DNA of 7,842 bases from Bacillota bacterium (GCA_016281165.1 JAEEIC010000005.1:1-7842); one strand, 5' to 3'; shown: positions 1 through 6,357, numbered from the stretch's first letter. Numbers and translations are program-made. The notes: generated from the sequence alone by a model not told the origin.

Positions 1-947
1 ACTTCCATCCTCCCATAGTCCGCGAATGCCTCAAAAGAAATATACACGTCATATGCGAAAAGCCCGCCGGCGTCTATACAAGGCAGGTCAGGGAGATGAA
101 CGAGGAGGCCGAAAAGAGCGGCGCCCTCTTCACGATGATGTTCAACCAGCGCACCATCAGCTCCTACAAAAAGATGCGCGAGGTGATAGCCTCGGGCGGC
201 ATCGGGCGCCTGCAGCGCTTCACCTGGATCGTCACCAACTGGTTCCGCACCGAGAGCTACTACGGGGGCGGAGGCTGGCGGGCGACCTGGGCCGGAGAAG
301 GCGGCGGAGTGCTCATAAACCAGTGCCCGCACCAGCTCGATCTGCTGCAGTGGGTCCTGGGCTCGATGCCCGTCTCTGTCAGGGCGGTGTGCGACTACGG
401 GAAATGGCACGATATAGAGGTCGAGGACGACGTGACCGCCTTCCTGCGCTTTGAGAACGGCGCCACCGGGGTCTTCATCGCCTCCACGGGAGAGGCGCCG
501 GGCACCAACCGTTTCGAGGTGTCGGGCACCGGCGGCAAGCTGCTGTGCGAGAACGACAGTCTGAAATATTTCAGAAACAAGGTGGACAGCCTCGAATTCT
601 CACGGACGAGCGAAAGAGGCTTCGCCGCGCCTGAATGCGAGCTAGTGTTCGAAGAGACGGGAGCATCCGGCCCCCAGCACGCCTTCATCATCAACAACAT
701 GGCGGACGCCGTCCTGGGACTGGAGCCCCTCTTCATCGACGGCCGCGAGGGCATAAAGGGCGTGGAGCTCATGAACGCCATGGAGCTCTCGGGCTGGAAG
801 GACGGCGCGGAAATAAGACTTCCGGTAGACGAGGAAGAGTATCTGGACTGTCTGAACAGATACCGGGCGCTCTCCCGCTTCGATCCCGCGGCGAAGAGCC
901 GGGTGGAAGACACCTCCGGCGCCTTCGGGGGCGTCAAGCTGCGCTGA
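1..947 (+). CDS. Gfo/Idh/MocA family NAD(P)-dependent oxidoreductase (5' end outside window)
   Basis: The frame is open from the left edge (first full codon at base 3) to TGA at 945-947, giving 314 visible residues. The N-terminal Rossmann GxGxxG half is missing, so the ATG at 96 is internal. Just before it the frame reads HVICEKPAG, the family's EKP motif (visible residues 19-21), whose Lys contributes to catalysis and cofactor binding. The C-terminal domain carries GGGVLINQCPHQLDLLQW (about residues 100-117), with the conserved His at 110 and Asp at 113. Asn106 stands where many relatives have Asp (DxGxH). From family knowledge, these enzymes oxidise or reduce sugars, inositols or related polyols in the cytoplasm with NAD(P). 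Nothing here fixes the substrate. No partner gene for a sugar pathway is visible downstream, where the next gene runs the opposite way. Family assignment is secure; the specific reaction is unknown. Confidence 0.93.
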   Translation, partial: FHPPIVRECLKRNIHVICEKPAGVYTRQVREMNEEAEKSGALFTMMFNQRTISSYKKMREVIASGGIGRLQRFTWIVTNWFRTESYYGGGGWRATWAGEGGGVLINQCPHQLDLLQWVLGSMPVSVRAVCDYGKWHDIEVEDDVTAFLRFENGATGVFIASTGEAPGTNRFEVSGTGGKLLCENDSLKYFRNKVDSLEFSRTSERGFAAPECELVFEETGASGPQHAFIINNMADAVLGLEPLFIDGREGIKGVELMNAMELSGWKDGAEIRLPVDEEEYLDCLNRYRALSRFDPAAKSRVEDTSGAFGGVKLR

Positions 948-957
948 GCGGGGCTCA
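945..957. repeat. Inverted repeat holding both convergent stop codons
   Basis: TGAGC (945-949), GGG, GCTCA (953-957) is a perfect 5-bp inverted repeat with a 3-base spacer. Its left arm contains the oxidoreductase stop (TGA, 945-947). Its right arm contains the CotH gene stop (TGA on the - strand, 955-957). No T-tract follows on either strand, so it is at best a weak transcription stop. It is the only hairpin in the 7-base gap between the genes. Confidence 0.4.
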
Positions 958-2400
958 CTGTCCCCAGACAGTATCGAGAAAAGCTGCCCTTACGCGCAGC
1001 CACTCAAGGTGCTTCAGAGAATCCTCGCTCGTGCCGCTCTGTATCCTGTCCATATCTTCGGCATAGAGCTCTACCATGGCTTCCTCTTCGTCGGCCAGGC
1101 GGCTGACCCAGGCGGCTCCCCCCATCTGCTGCCAGCGCTCTTCGACCAGCTCCCGGAACCATTCCTGCTTATACAGGAGGATGAACCAGGGATTGGAGCG
1201 CTCCCCGTACTTCACGGCGTCGTTGATCGCAGGGAAGGTGCAGGCGAAGAGCCCGCTCCGGGGATCGCCCGCGCAGGTGAGATCGAAATCCCAGGGAGCG
1301 GTGAACGTGAGCCGGGGGAAAAGGCTGCCTTCGGAAAAGTCGACGCACATGAAGAAGCTGCTGTTGCCGGCGTCGTAATCGCCCATGAGCTCGTAAAGTA
1401 TATACATATCGACAACGGAGCCGACGTCGATGACGGCCTCGACGCAGTCCTGCGCGGAGGCGAACGGGGCCCCGGCGAGCTCATACCCGTCGCCGAACGC
1501 CAGATATTCGCCCTTTTCGCAGGCCTCGTAAAGCACGCGGAAGACGCCGCGTATATATGAGGCGATGAAATCGACCTGCTCTTCGCTGAAGGTGTCGCTC
1601 TTTACCGAACAGGAGGCGGGGCTGAATCTGCTCCCGGCCCCGTTCACGTCCGCCGCCGCGGCGCCTTCGTATTCCATCCTGAAGCAGGGCTTTTCCCTGT
1701 ATTCGTCGATCTCGACCAGATAGCCGGTGAGGAGGCTCGTGTCGCCCTTCTCCGGTTCTTTTATGTTTATACGGTGTTCGTTGACCTGGTTCTGCTCGCA
1801 GAGCAGGTAGACTCCTTTGAACTCCCCGTTCAGGAGGAGAGCGCAAAGACGGCTGTCCGAACAGTAGAGACCGTCGGGCTCGAGCAGCGAGCGCCCCAGA
1901 CGCAGGGCGATATCGTTCTTGACCGCGTCCTGAGAGCCGGCCTTGTTTATCAGCAGGACCCAGTTTTTGCACTCCGCCCCGCCGTTGAGGCCGAGGACGC
2001 TGATCTTCTCCTCGAACTTGAGCCTGTAAGGCACGGCGTTGGCCCTGATCTTTTCCACGTCCCCGTAGTACGAGGAGGAATTCCCGCGCACGCGGATGCC
2101 CGCGCTCTTTCCCTCAAGGAGAGTCTCATGCTCCACGCCGTAAACGTCCACGCTGCAGGAGACATAGTCTTCGCGGCTCAGCACCTCGGCCCCGCCGGTA
2201 TCTACGCTTATGACCGGTAACGGAGTGAGGACGGAGGATAAAGGATCGGTTGCGGCAGGCTCCGGAGAGGAAGCAGGCTCCGACGCCGCCTCTTTAAGGG
2301 CGGAGACGCTCCCGGGGGAGGTCAGCAGAGACGGGGCTGAGCCCGCGCTAGTCCCCAGGAGCAAAAGAACAGAGAGCGCTATCACGGCGGCTGTCTTCAT
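955..2400 (-). CDS. Exported CotH kinase family protein
   Basis: A 481-residue protein with a signal peptide: MKT, then a hydrophobic run at about 5-16, with possible cleavage near AGS-A (20-22). There is no lipobox Cys. A Ser/Pro/Ala-rich linker (about 22-60) follows. CotH hallmarks appear in order: IRVRGNSS (102-109), PYRLKF (124-129), NWVLLINK (146-153), NGEFKGVYLLCEQ (191-203), GYLVEID (226-232), and the WDFD motif (370-373) corresponding to the family's metal/ATP-site Asp region. From family knowledge, CotH is an atypical protein kinase fold; B. subtilis CotH phosphorylates spore coat proteins. The ATG at 2400 is preferred over an in-frame ATG 18 codons upstream. It begins the signal peptide and follows AAAGGAGG, whereas the longer start would lie upstream of the promoter -10. 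The gene sits alone, with no coat protein or VTC-like polyphosphate partner beside it. The mature part holds 12 Cys, which is unusual for an exported protein. Substrate unknown. Confidence 0.85.
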   Translation of the reverse strand: MKTAAVIALSVLLLLGTSAGSAPSLLTSPGSVSALKEAASEPASSPEPAATDPLSSVLTPLPVISVDTGGAEVLSREDYVSCSVDVYGVEHETLLEGKSAGIRVRGNSSSYYGDVEKIRANAVPYRLKFEEKISVLGLNGGAECKNWVLLINKAGSQDAVKNDIALRLGRSLLEPDGLYCSDSRLCALLLNGEFKGVYLLCEQNQVNEHRINIKEPEKGDTSLLTGYLVEIDEYREKPCFRMEYEGAAAADVNGAGSRFSPASCSVKSDTFSEEQVDFIASYIRGVFRVLYEACEKGEYLAFGDGYELAGAPFASAQDCVEAVIDVGSVVDMYILYELMGDYDAGNSSFFMCVDFSEGSLFPRLTFTAPWDFDLTCAGDPRSGLFACTFPAINDAVKYGERSNPWFILLYKQEWFRELVEERWQQMGGAAWVSRLADEEEAMVELYAEDMDRIQSGTSEDSLKHLEWLRVRAAFLDTVWGQ

Positions 2401-2410
2401 GATCCATATC

Positions 2411-2418
2411 CCTCCTTT
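2411..2418 (-). promoter_or_regulatory. Ribosome binding site of the CotH gene
   Basis: The - strand reads AAAGGAGG here, 10 bases before the ATG at 2400. This strong site decides the start in favour of 2400 over the in-frame ATG at 2454. Confidence 0.75.
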
Positions 2419-2425
2419 CACCAAG

Positions 2426-2454
2426 ATTGTACCATCATCAGCCTGCCGGGACAA
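2426..2454 (-). promoter_or_regulatory. Sigma70/sigmaA-type promoter of the CotH gene
   Basis: On the - strand, a -35 of TTGTCC (2449-2454) is separated by exactly 17 bases from a -10 of TACAAT (2426-2431; 5 of 6 match consensus). The predicted start near 2419 would leave a leader of about 20 bases, with the Shine-Dalgarno sequence almost at the 5' end. The promoter does not look like a sporulation (sigmaE/sigmaK) promoter, which is relevant to the protein's role. Prediction by eye only. Confidence 0.6.
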
Positions 2455-2501
2455 TGCCGTAAAGAATTCTTCGCTTTTTGCCCTTCCGCCACAAAAAACT
2501 G

Positions 2502-2530
2502 TTCACTTTGCGCGCGAACTCTGTTAATAT
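2502..2530 (+). promoter_or_regulatory. Probable promoter of the yitT-like gene
   Basis: TTCACT (2502-2507, 4 of 6 match) and TAATAT (2525-2530, 4 of 6) are separated by 17 bases. This is a moderate match in the only AT-rich patch before the gene, and it points away from the CotH promoter about 50 bases to the left. The predicted start is near 2537, giving a leader of about 54 bases. Confidence 0.5.
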
Positions 2531-2538
2531 ATCGGGGC

Positions 2539-2552
2539 GCGGCGCGCGCCGC
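2539..2552. repeat. 14-bp perfect GC palindrome at the predicted yitT transcription start
   Basis: GCGGCGCGCGCCGC is its own reverse complement. It begins about 9 bases after the predicted -10, so it lies at or just after the transcription start. It could be a repressor operator or a GC-only leader stem. A second small hairpin follows: CGGGC (2563-2567) pairs with GCCCG (2574-2578), just before the ribosome binding site. Palindrome is seen directly; function is inferred. Confidence 0.45.
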
Positions 2553-2590
2553 AAAATATCAGCGGGCGGGAAAGCCCGAAAGGCTCAAAA

Positions 2591-3460
2591 ATGAACGATG
2601 ATAAGAGACCGGTACGCGATACCGTATCAGAATACGCGACAATCACCGTGGCGGTGATGATAATGTGCGTTGGCATATACTTTTTCAAATTCCCCAATCA
2701 TTTCGCCTTCGGCGGAGTGAGCGGCCTTGCCACCGTCCTCAGCGCCATGACCGGGATGACTCCCTCGACCTTCACTAACATCGCTAACTACGCCCTTCTG
2801 GCCGTCGGCTTCATCTTCCTGGGAAGATCGGTCGGCACCCGTACCGTTTACGCCACCGTTGTGATGTCGGCCTGCCTCGCGCTGCTGGAAAGATTCGTGC
2901 CCCTGGAAGGTCCTCTCACGAACGAGCCCCTGCTGGAGCTCATATTCGCCATCGCCTGCCCCGCCCTGGGATCGGCGATGCTCTTCAATATCCAGGCCTC
3001 CAGCGGCGGCACCGACATCATCGCCATGATACTTAAAAAGCATACGAGCTTTCAGATCGGCACCGCCCTGCTGCTGGTGGATCTGGCCTCGGTCGTGCTC
3101 TCCTTCTTCGTCTTCGGTCCTTCGACGGGACTGTATTCGCTCCTCGGCCTGGTGGGAAAGTCCCTGGGCATAGACACCCTGATCGAGAGCATGAACCTCA
3201 GCAAATGCTTCACCATAATCTGCGACGATCCCGACGAGATCTGTTCCTTCATAATCAACGAGCTCAAGCGCAGCGCGACCATCTACAAGGCCGAGGGCGC
3301 CTTCACCCACCAGCCCAAGACCGTCATACTGGCCGACATGAAGCCCTCGCAGGCGGTCCAGCTCAGGAGCTTCATCAGGACCACCCAAAAGGACGTGTTC
3401 ATGCAGATAACCAATTCCAGCGAGATCATCGGACGCGGACGCGGCTTCACTCAGGGCTAG
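2591..3460 (+). CDS. YitT family membrane protein (YitT membrane domain + DUF2179)
   Basis: A 289-residue protein, the usual length for the family. The membrane part (about residues 15-195) shows five to six hydrophobic segments, near 16-33, 62-78, 85-100, 114-135, 157-176 and 180-193. Signature stretches are PNHFAFGGVSGLA (35-47) and NIQASSGGTDIIA (133-145). The C-terminal part (about 205-285) is the soluble DUF2179 domain, including the FIRTTQKDVFMQI region (261-273) and a closing GRGRGF. From family knowledge, these are widespread inner-membrane proteins of unsettled function, often several copies per Bacillota genome; transport has been proposed, without an agreed substrate. The start follows GAAAGG (2578-2583) by 7 bases. 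A promoter upstream and a terminator downstream make it a single-gene unit. No missing or broken domain is visible. Confidence 0.93.
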   Translation: MNDDKRPVRDTVSEYATITVAVMIMCVGIYFFKFPNHFAFGGVSGLATVLSAMTGMTPSTFTNIANYALLAVGFIFLGRSVGTRTVYATVVMSACLALLERFVPLEGPLTNEPLLELIFAIACPALGSAMLFNIQASSGGTDIIAMILKKHTSFQIGTALLLVDLASVVLSFFVFGPSTGLYSLLGLVGKSLGIDTLIESMNLSKCFTIICDDPDEICSFIINELKRSATIYKAEGAFTHQPKTVILADMKPSQAVQLRSFIRTTQKDVFMQITNSSEIIGRGRGFTQG

Positions 3461-3524
3461 GTCCCCAAAGACCGGCTCCGCTCAGGGACGCGATACAAAC
3501 AACTGAAGATCAGACATTTATAAA

Positions 3525-3559
3525 GCCCGGAATGCGCCGTGAGGAGCGTCCCGGGCCTT
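3525..3559 (+). terminator. Hairpin terminator after the yitT-like gene
   Basis: Bases 3525-3538 pair with 3543-3556 around a GTGA (GNRA-type) tetraloop. The 14-position stem includes one G-T wobble and two mismatches (A-C and G-A). The outer six pairs are GCCCGG/CCGGGC. The following CTTATTTCATAATT is only moderately T-rich. It sits 64 bases after the yitT stop and just upstream of the next promoter, separating the two transcription units. Confidence 0.65.
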
Positions 3560-3568
3560 ATTTCATAA

Positions 3569-3597
3569 TTGCAAGCTTTTATGTAAAAATATATAAT
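3569..3597 (+). promoter_or_regulatory. Promoter of the tandem M20 peptidase genes
   Basis: TTGCAA (3569-3574) and a perfect TATAAT (3592-3597) are spaced by 17 bases in an AT-rich patch that contrasts with the GC-rich surroundings. The predicted start is near 3604, leaving a leader of about 34 bases. It is the best promoter match in the window and starts directly after the yitT terminator. I see no clear operator repeat around it. Confidence 0.7.
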
Positions 3598-3637
3598 GTT
3601 TATGTATGTTATCTCGTTTACAGAAAGGCCGGATCAT

Positions 3638-4918
3638 ATGAAAAAGACTTATGAGATGCTAGACAAGTCCGATGTGCTCCAAAGAGCCAGAAAGATCATT
3701 TTCGCGGACAGAGACAACACCATCGCCCAGCACAAGGCTCTCACCCTCGTGCCCGCCTTCTCCCGCCACGAGGAGAAAAGAGCCGACTTCTATCAGCAGC
3801 TGATGGAGGCCGAGGGCTTTGAGAGCGTAAGAGACTCCGTAAACAACGTATACACTGTCATCAGGGGCACCGGGAACGGCCCCACCCTCTACTTCACCGC
3901 CCATCTTGACACCGTCTTCCCCATGGACACCCCGCTCGAGATCAGGATGAACGGCGAGAGATACGCCTGCCCGGGCGTCGGCGACGACACCGCCGCCCTC
4001 TCCCAGACCCTGACCCTCATGAGGGCGGTCAGGGACAGCGGCATCCGCTTCAGAGGCGACCTCATCATCGGCGGCAACGTCGGCGAGGAGGGCCTCGGCG
4101 ACCTCTACGGCGTCAAACAGTTCTTTAAGGATCACCCCGAGGGGATCGACGGCTTCGTCTCCGTCGACGGCTTCCCCCACTCCATAATCTACGGAGGGAC
4201 CGGCTCCTACAGGTACGAAGTATGCTTCTCCGGCCCCGGAGGCCACAGCATGGCGGACTTCGGCATGCCCAATCCCATACACGCCATGGGCAGGGCCATC
4301 GCGAAGATCTCAGACGTAAAGGTCCCGGCAAAGCCCTGGACCACCTTCTCCTGCGGCGTGGTCGAGGGCGGGACCTCCGTCAACTCCATCGCCCACGACT
4401 GCAAGTTCCTGCTCGACATACGCTCCGACTCCAAAGAATGCCTGGACAGAGCCAACGAAGAGATCATGGCCTGCATCAGGACTGCCGTAGAGGAGGAGAA
4501 CGCCCGCTGGGCAGCGGAGAGAGACAGGGACGACGTCAGCCCCTACAAGCCCGGGCCCGGCGAGCTCCCCCATGCCGACCGCGTAGTCAGCTGCAGAGTC
4601 GTACAGGTGGGCAACAGGCCCGCCGGCTCCCAGCCCAGGGACCTTCCCCTCGTCAGGGCCTGCGCCGCCGACTACGAGTATTTCGGCTATGAGACCGGCT
4701 ATATCGCGGCCTCCTCCACCGACGCCAACGTGCCCATCTCCCTGGGAGTTCCCGGCATCACCATCGGCGGCGGCGGAACGGGCAGCGGGGCCCACAGCCT
4801 GGCCGAGGAATTCGACCCGGCCGGCCTCGAGCAGGGCGTATACGAGATGTTCATGCTCATCGCCGCCCTTCTGGGCGTCGACGGCCTCAGCGAGCCCCTG
4901 CTCCCCCCTCTCAAGTGA
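3638..4918 (+). CDS. M20 family metallopeptidase, first tandem copy
   Basis: A 426-residue cytoplasmic enzyme with no signal peptide. The di-zinc set typical of M20 is complete: TAHLD (ligand H89, catalytic D91), VGDD (bridging Asp 116 or 117), GEEG (catalytic E150, ligand E151), SVDG (ligand D177) and GAHS (ligand H386). The insert dimerisation domain starts near SGPGGHS (198-204) and runs to about residue 290. From family knowledge, M20 enzymes cleave small peptides or deacylate N-acyl amino acids (PepT, ArgE and carboxypeptidase-like members). The exact substrate cannot be read here. The start at 3638 is chosen over an in-frame ATG at 3596. It follows AGAAAGG (3622-3628) by 9 bases, the 3596 codon overlaps the promoter -10, and the paralogue downstream also begins MKKTYE. 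Separate promoter from the yitT-like gene; followed by its paralogue. Confidence 0.92.
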   Translation: MKKTYEMLDKSDVLQRARKIIFADRDNTIAQHKALTLVPAFSRHEEKRADFYQQLMEAEGFESVRDSVNNVYTVIRGTGNGPTLYFTAHLDTVFPMDTPLEIRMNGERYACPGVGDDTAALSQTLTLMRAVRDSGIRFRGDLIIGGNVGEEGLGDLYGVKQFFKDHPEGIDGFVSVDGFPHSIIYGGTGSYRYEVCFSGPGGHSMADFGMPNPIHAMGRAIAKISDVKVPAKPWTTFSCGVVEGGTSVNSIAHDCKFLLDIRSDSKECLDRANEEIMACIRTAVEEENARWAAERDRDDVSPYKPGPGELPHADRVVSCRVVQVGNRPAGSQPRDLPLVRACAADYEYFGYETGYIAASSTDANVPISLGVPGITIGGGGTGSGAHSLAEEFDPAGLEQGVYEMFMLIAALLGVDGLSEPLLPPLK

Positions 4919-4925
4919 TAAAAAC

Positions 4926-4945
4926 AGGCTGTCTTCGGGCAGCCT
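4926..4945 (+). terminator. Intercistronic C(UUCG)G hairpin, possible partial terminator
   Basis: AGGCTGTC (4926-4933) pairs with GGCAGCCT (4938-4945; one wobble) around TTCG. This 8-bp stem is closed by a C-G pair on a UUCG tetraloop, an exceptionally stable RNA cap. It lies 7 bases after the first M20 stop, with AAAA before it (4921-4924) and TTTGCTT after it. The short T-run suggests incomplete termination or 3'-end protection rather than a full stop. I see no promoter between it and the next gene. Confidence 0.55.
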
Positions 4946-4963
4946 TTGCTTAGTCTCGATACG

Positions 4964-4970
4964 AAAGGAG
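4964..4970 (+). promoter_or_regulatory. Ribosome binding site of the second M20 gene
   Basis: AAAGGAG lies 6 bases before the ATG at 4977. It is a stronger match than the site of the first copy, and it fixes this start against a much longer frame that would reach back into the upstream gene. Confidence 0.75.
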
Positions 4971-4976
4971 ATCCTT

Positions 4977-6263
4977 ATGAAGAAGACTTACGAGACCCTG
5001 ATGACCTCGGATGTGGTCAAAAAAGCCCTCGAGATCATGAAAGCGGACGAGCCCCGCACCTGGGAGCAGCATCAGGAGCTGGTCCTCATACCCGCCTTCT
5101 CGCGCCACGAGGAGAAAAGAGCGAAGCGCTTCGCCGAGATGCTCAGGGCCGAAGGCTGCGAGGTCACCGTCGACGAGGTCAACAACGTATACACCGTGAT
5201 CAAAGGCACGGGAGACGGCCCCACCGTTTACATGACCGCCCACATCGACACGGTGTTCCCCATGGACACCCCCCTTGCCATCAGACAGGAAGGCAGCCGC
5301 TATTACTGCCCCGGCATCGGCGACGATACCGCCCAGCTGGCCCAGATACTGACCCTCGTCAGAGTGATCAGGGATTCCGGCGTCAGGTTCAAAGGCGATC
5401 TCATCATCGGCGGCAACGTGGGCGAGGAAGGTCTGGGCGATCTTTACGGCGTCAGGCACTTCTTCAGCAAAAAGGAGAACGCCGACAGGGTCGACGGCTT
5501 CATCACCTTCGACGGCAGCAGCAACGGCATCGTGACCGGCGGCACCGGCTCCTACAGATACAGAGTAGATTTCAGGGGACCCGGCGGCCATTCCTACGGG
5601 GATTTCGGCATGCCCAACCCCATCTTCGCCATGGGCAGGGCCATCGCCCTCTTCTCGCAGATGAAGGCTCCCGTCGACCAAAAGACCACCTTCTCCGTGG
5701 GCGTCGTGGAAGGCGGCACCTCGGTCAACTCCATCGCCCACGACTGCTCCATGCTGGTGGACATGAGGTCCGAGAGCAAGGCCAATCTCGACGCCGAGGA
5801 CGCCTGCTTCAAGCAGATCGTAAAGCAGGCGGTCGAAGAGGAGAACGCCCGCTGGTTGGCCGATAAGGAGCTCTACAGCGACCGCTACAGCAAGCCCGGC
5901 TTCGTTCCCCTTTCCGAGAGGAAGGTCGAGGCCGAGATCGTGCAGCTGGGCAACAGGCCCGTCGGAGAGATACAGCCCGAGGACAGCCCCATCGTCGCGG
6001 CGTCGGTCGCGGCCTTCAGAGCTGTCGGCGTCGAGCCCAACATGAGAGGCTGCTCTTCCACCGACGCCAACATACCCATCTCCATGGGCATCCCGGCCGT
6101 GGGCATGGGCGGAGGCGGCAAGGGCGGCGGAGCCCACTCCGCGGGCGAATGGTTCGATCCCACCGACATCAGCGCCCGTCTCTCCAAGAACTTCGTGCTT
6201 CTCTGCGGGCTTCTGGGCGTGGAAGGCCTTACCGACCCCCTGCTCCCGGTCAGAGAAAAATAA
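4977..6263 (+). CDS. M20 family metallopeptidase, second tandem copy
   Basis: A 428-residue paralogue of the preceding gene. Over the first 160 residues the two align without gaps, with about 108 identical by hand count. All metal-site residues are retained: TAHID (H89, D91), IGDD (116/117), GEEG (E150, E151), TFDG (D179) and GAHS (H387). RGPGGHS (200-206) marks the dimerisation domain. The strongest differences lie around residues 50-68, in the segment after the fourth metal motif (SSNG here, FPHS in the other copy), and in the C-terminal third. These are candidate places for a change in substrate preference. The first in-frame ATG after a good Shine-Dalgarno site is at 4977. It is probably co-transcribed with the first copy by readthrough of the intercistronic hairpin, and ends at the shared terminator at 6309-6340. 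The substrate is unknown; a PepT- or ArgE-like role is inference. Confidence 0.92.
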   Translation: MKKTYETLMTSDVVKKALEIMKADEPRTWEQHQELVLIPAFSRHEEKRAKRFAEMLRAEGCEVTVDEVNNVYTVIKGTGDGPTVYMTAHIDTVFPMDTPLAIRQEGSRYYCPGIGDDTAQLAQILTLVRVIRDSGVRFKGDLIIGGNVGEEGLGDLYGVRHFFSKKENADRVDGFITFDGSSNGIVTGGTGSYRYRVDFRGPGGHSYGDFGMPNPIFAMGRAIALFSQMKAPVDQKTTFSVGVVEGGTSVNSIAHDCSMLVDMRSESKANLDAEDACFKQIVKQAVEEENARWLADKELYSDRYSKPGFVPLSERKVEAEIVQLGNRPVGEIQPEDSPIVAASVAAFRAVGVEPNMRGCSSTDANIPISMGIPAVGMGGGGKGGGAHSAGEWFDPTDISARLSKNFVLLCGLLGVEGLTDPLLPVREK

Positions 6264-6272
6264 GAAAGACGC

Positions 6273-6305
6273 GCCGGCCTTAAGACCGGCAGTCCGACTT
6301 GCCGG
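6273..6305 (+). repeat. Two mutually exclusive GC stems before the terminator
   Basis: CCGGC at 6286-6290 can pair with GCCGG at 6273-6277. Alternatively, CCGGCA (6286-6291) can pair with TGCCGG (6300-6305), with a further G-T wobble. Both cannot form at once. They lie in the 45 bases between the second M20 stop and the terminator. They may simply protect the 3' end; no regulatory role is shown. Confidence 0.3.
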
Positions 6306-6308
6306 CAT

Positions 6309-6340
6309 AAAAAATGCTGTCTGTATGGACAGCATTTTTT
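6309..6340. terminator. Bidirectional rho-independent terminator
   Basis: A perfect 13-bp inverted repeat, AAAAAATGCTGTC (6309-6321) and its complement (6328-6340), surrounds a 6-base loop TGTATG. The A6/T6 ends give a T-tract on either strand. It serves the M20 genes (stop at 6263, + strand) and the thiamine operon (stop at 6358, - strand), which converge on it. Confidence 0.9.
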
Positions 6341-6357
6341 CTGTTCGTATAAGGCGG

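Noticed and set aside
26..454. A 142-codon + strand frame at the left edge
   Set aside because: It overlaps the oxidoreductase in another frame and gives an Arg/His-rich product. The frame through base 3 contains the EKP motif.
839..863. 7-bp inverted repeat (GTATCTG/CAGATAC) near the end of the oxidoreductase gene
   Set aside because: It lies inside coding sequence, has an 11-base loop and no T-run, so it is probably chance.
96..947. Asn in place of Asp at the DxGxH position of the oxidoreductase as a sign of inactivation
   Set aside because: From memory, an NQCPH-type version is common in one Gfo/Idh/MocA subfamily, and the EKP motif and the His are intact, so it is not evidence of a dead enzyme.
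2627..3388. A 253-codon - strand frame opposite the yitT-like gene
   Set aside because: It lacks domain signals and is explained by codon bias on the opposite strand. The + strand protein matches YitT/DUF2179 end to end.
3461..3489. GTCCC/GGGAC pairing right after the yitT stop
   Set aside because: Only 5 bp with a 19-base loop and no T-tract; the stronger hairpin at 3525-3556 is the better terminator.
3596..3637. 14-codon extension of the first M20 protein
   Set aside because: Its ATG overlaps the promoter -10 (3592-3597), so it would lie upstream of the transcription start.
4689..4976. Long N-terminal extension of the second M20 protein
   Set aside because: The extra 96 codons overlap the first M20 gene, are Pro/Ser/Ala-rich and lack homology. 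The Shine-Dalgarno site and MKKTYE start favour 4977.
4946..5866. A long + strand frame (306 codons) inside the second M20 gene
   Set aside because: The product is an Arg/His/Gly-rich low-complexity sequence typical of a shifted frame, and it lacks a recognisable domain.
4950..6335. A 461-codon open frame on the - strand covering the whole second M20 gene
   Set aside because: It mirrors the real gene in GC-rich DNA with strong third-position bias, has no family motif, and runs over the terminator. The + strand frame has all M20 catalytic residues.
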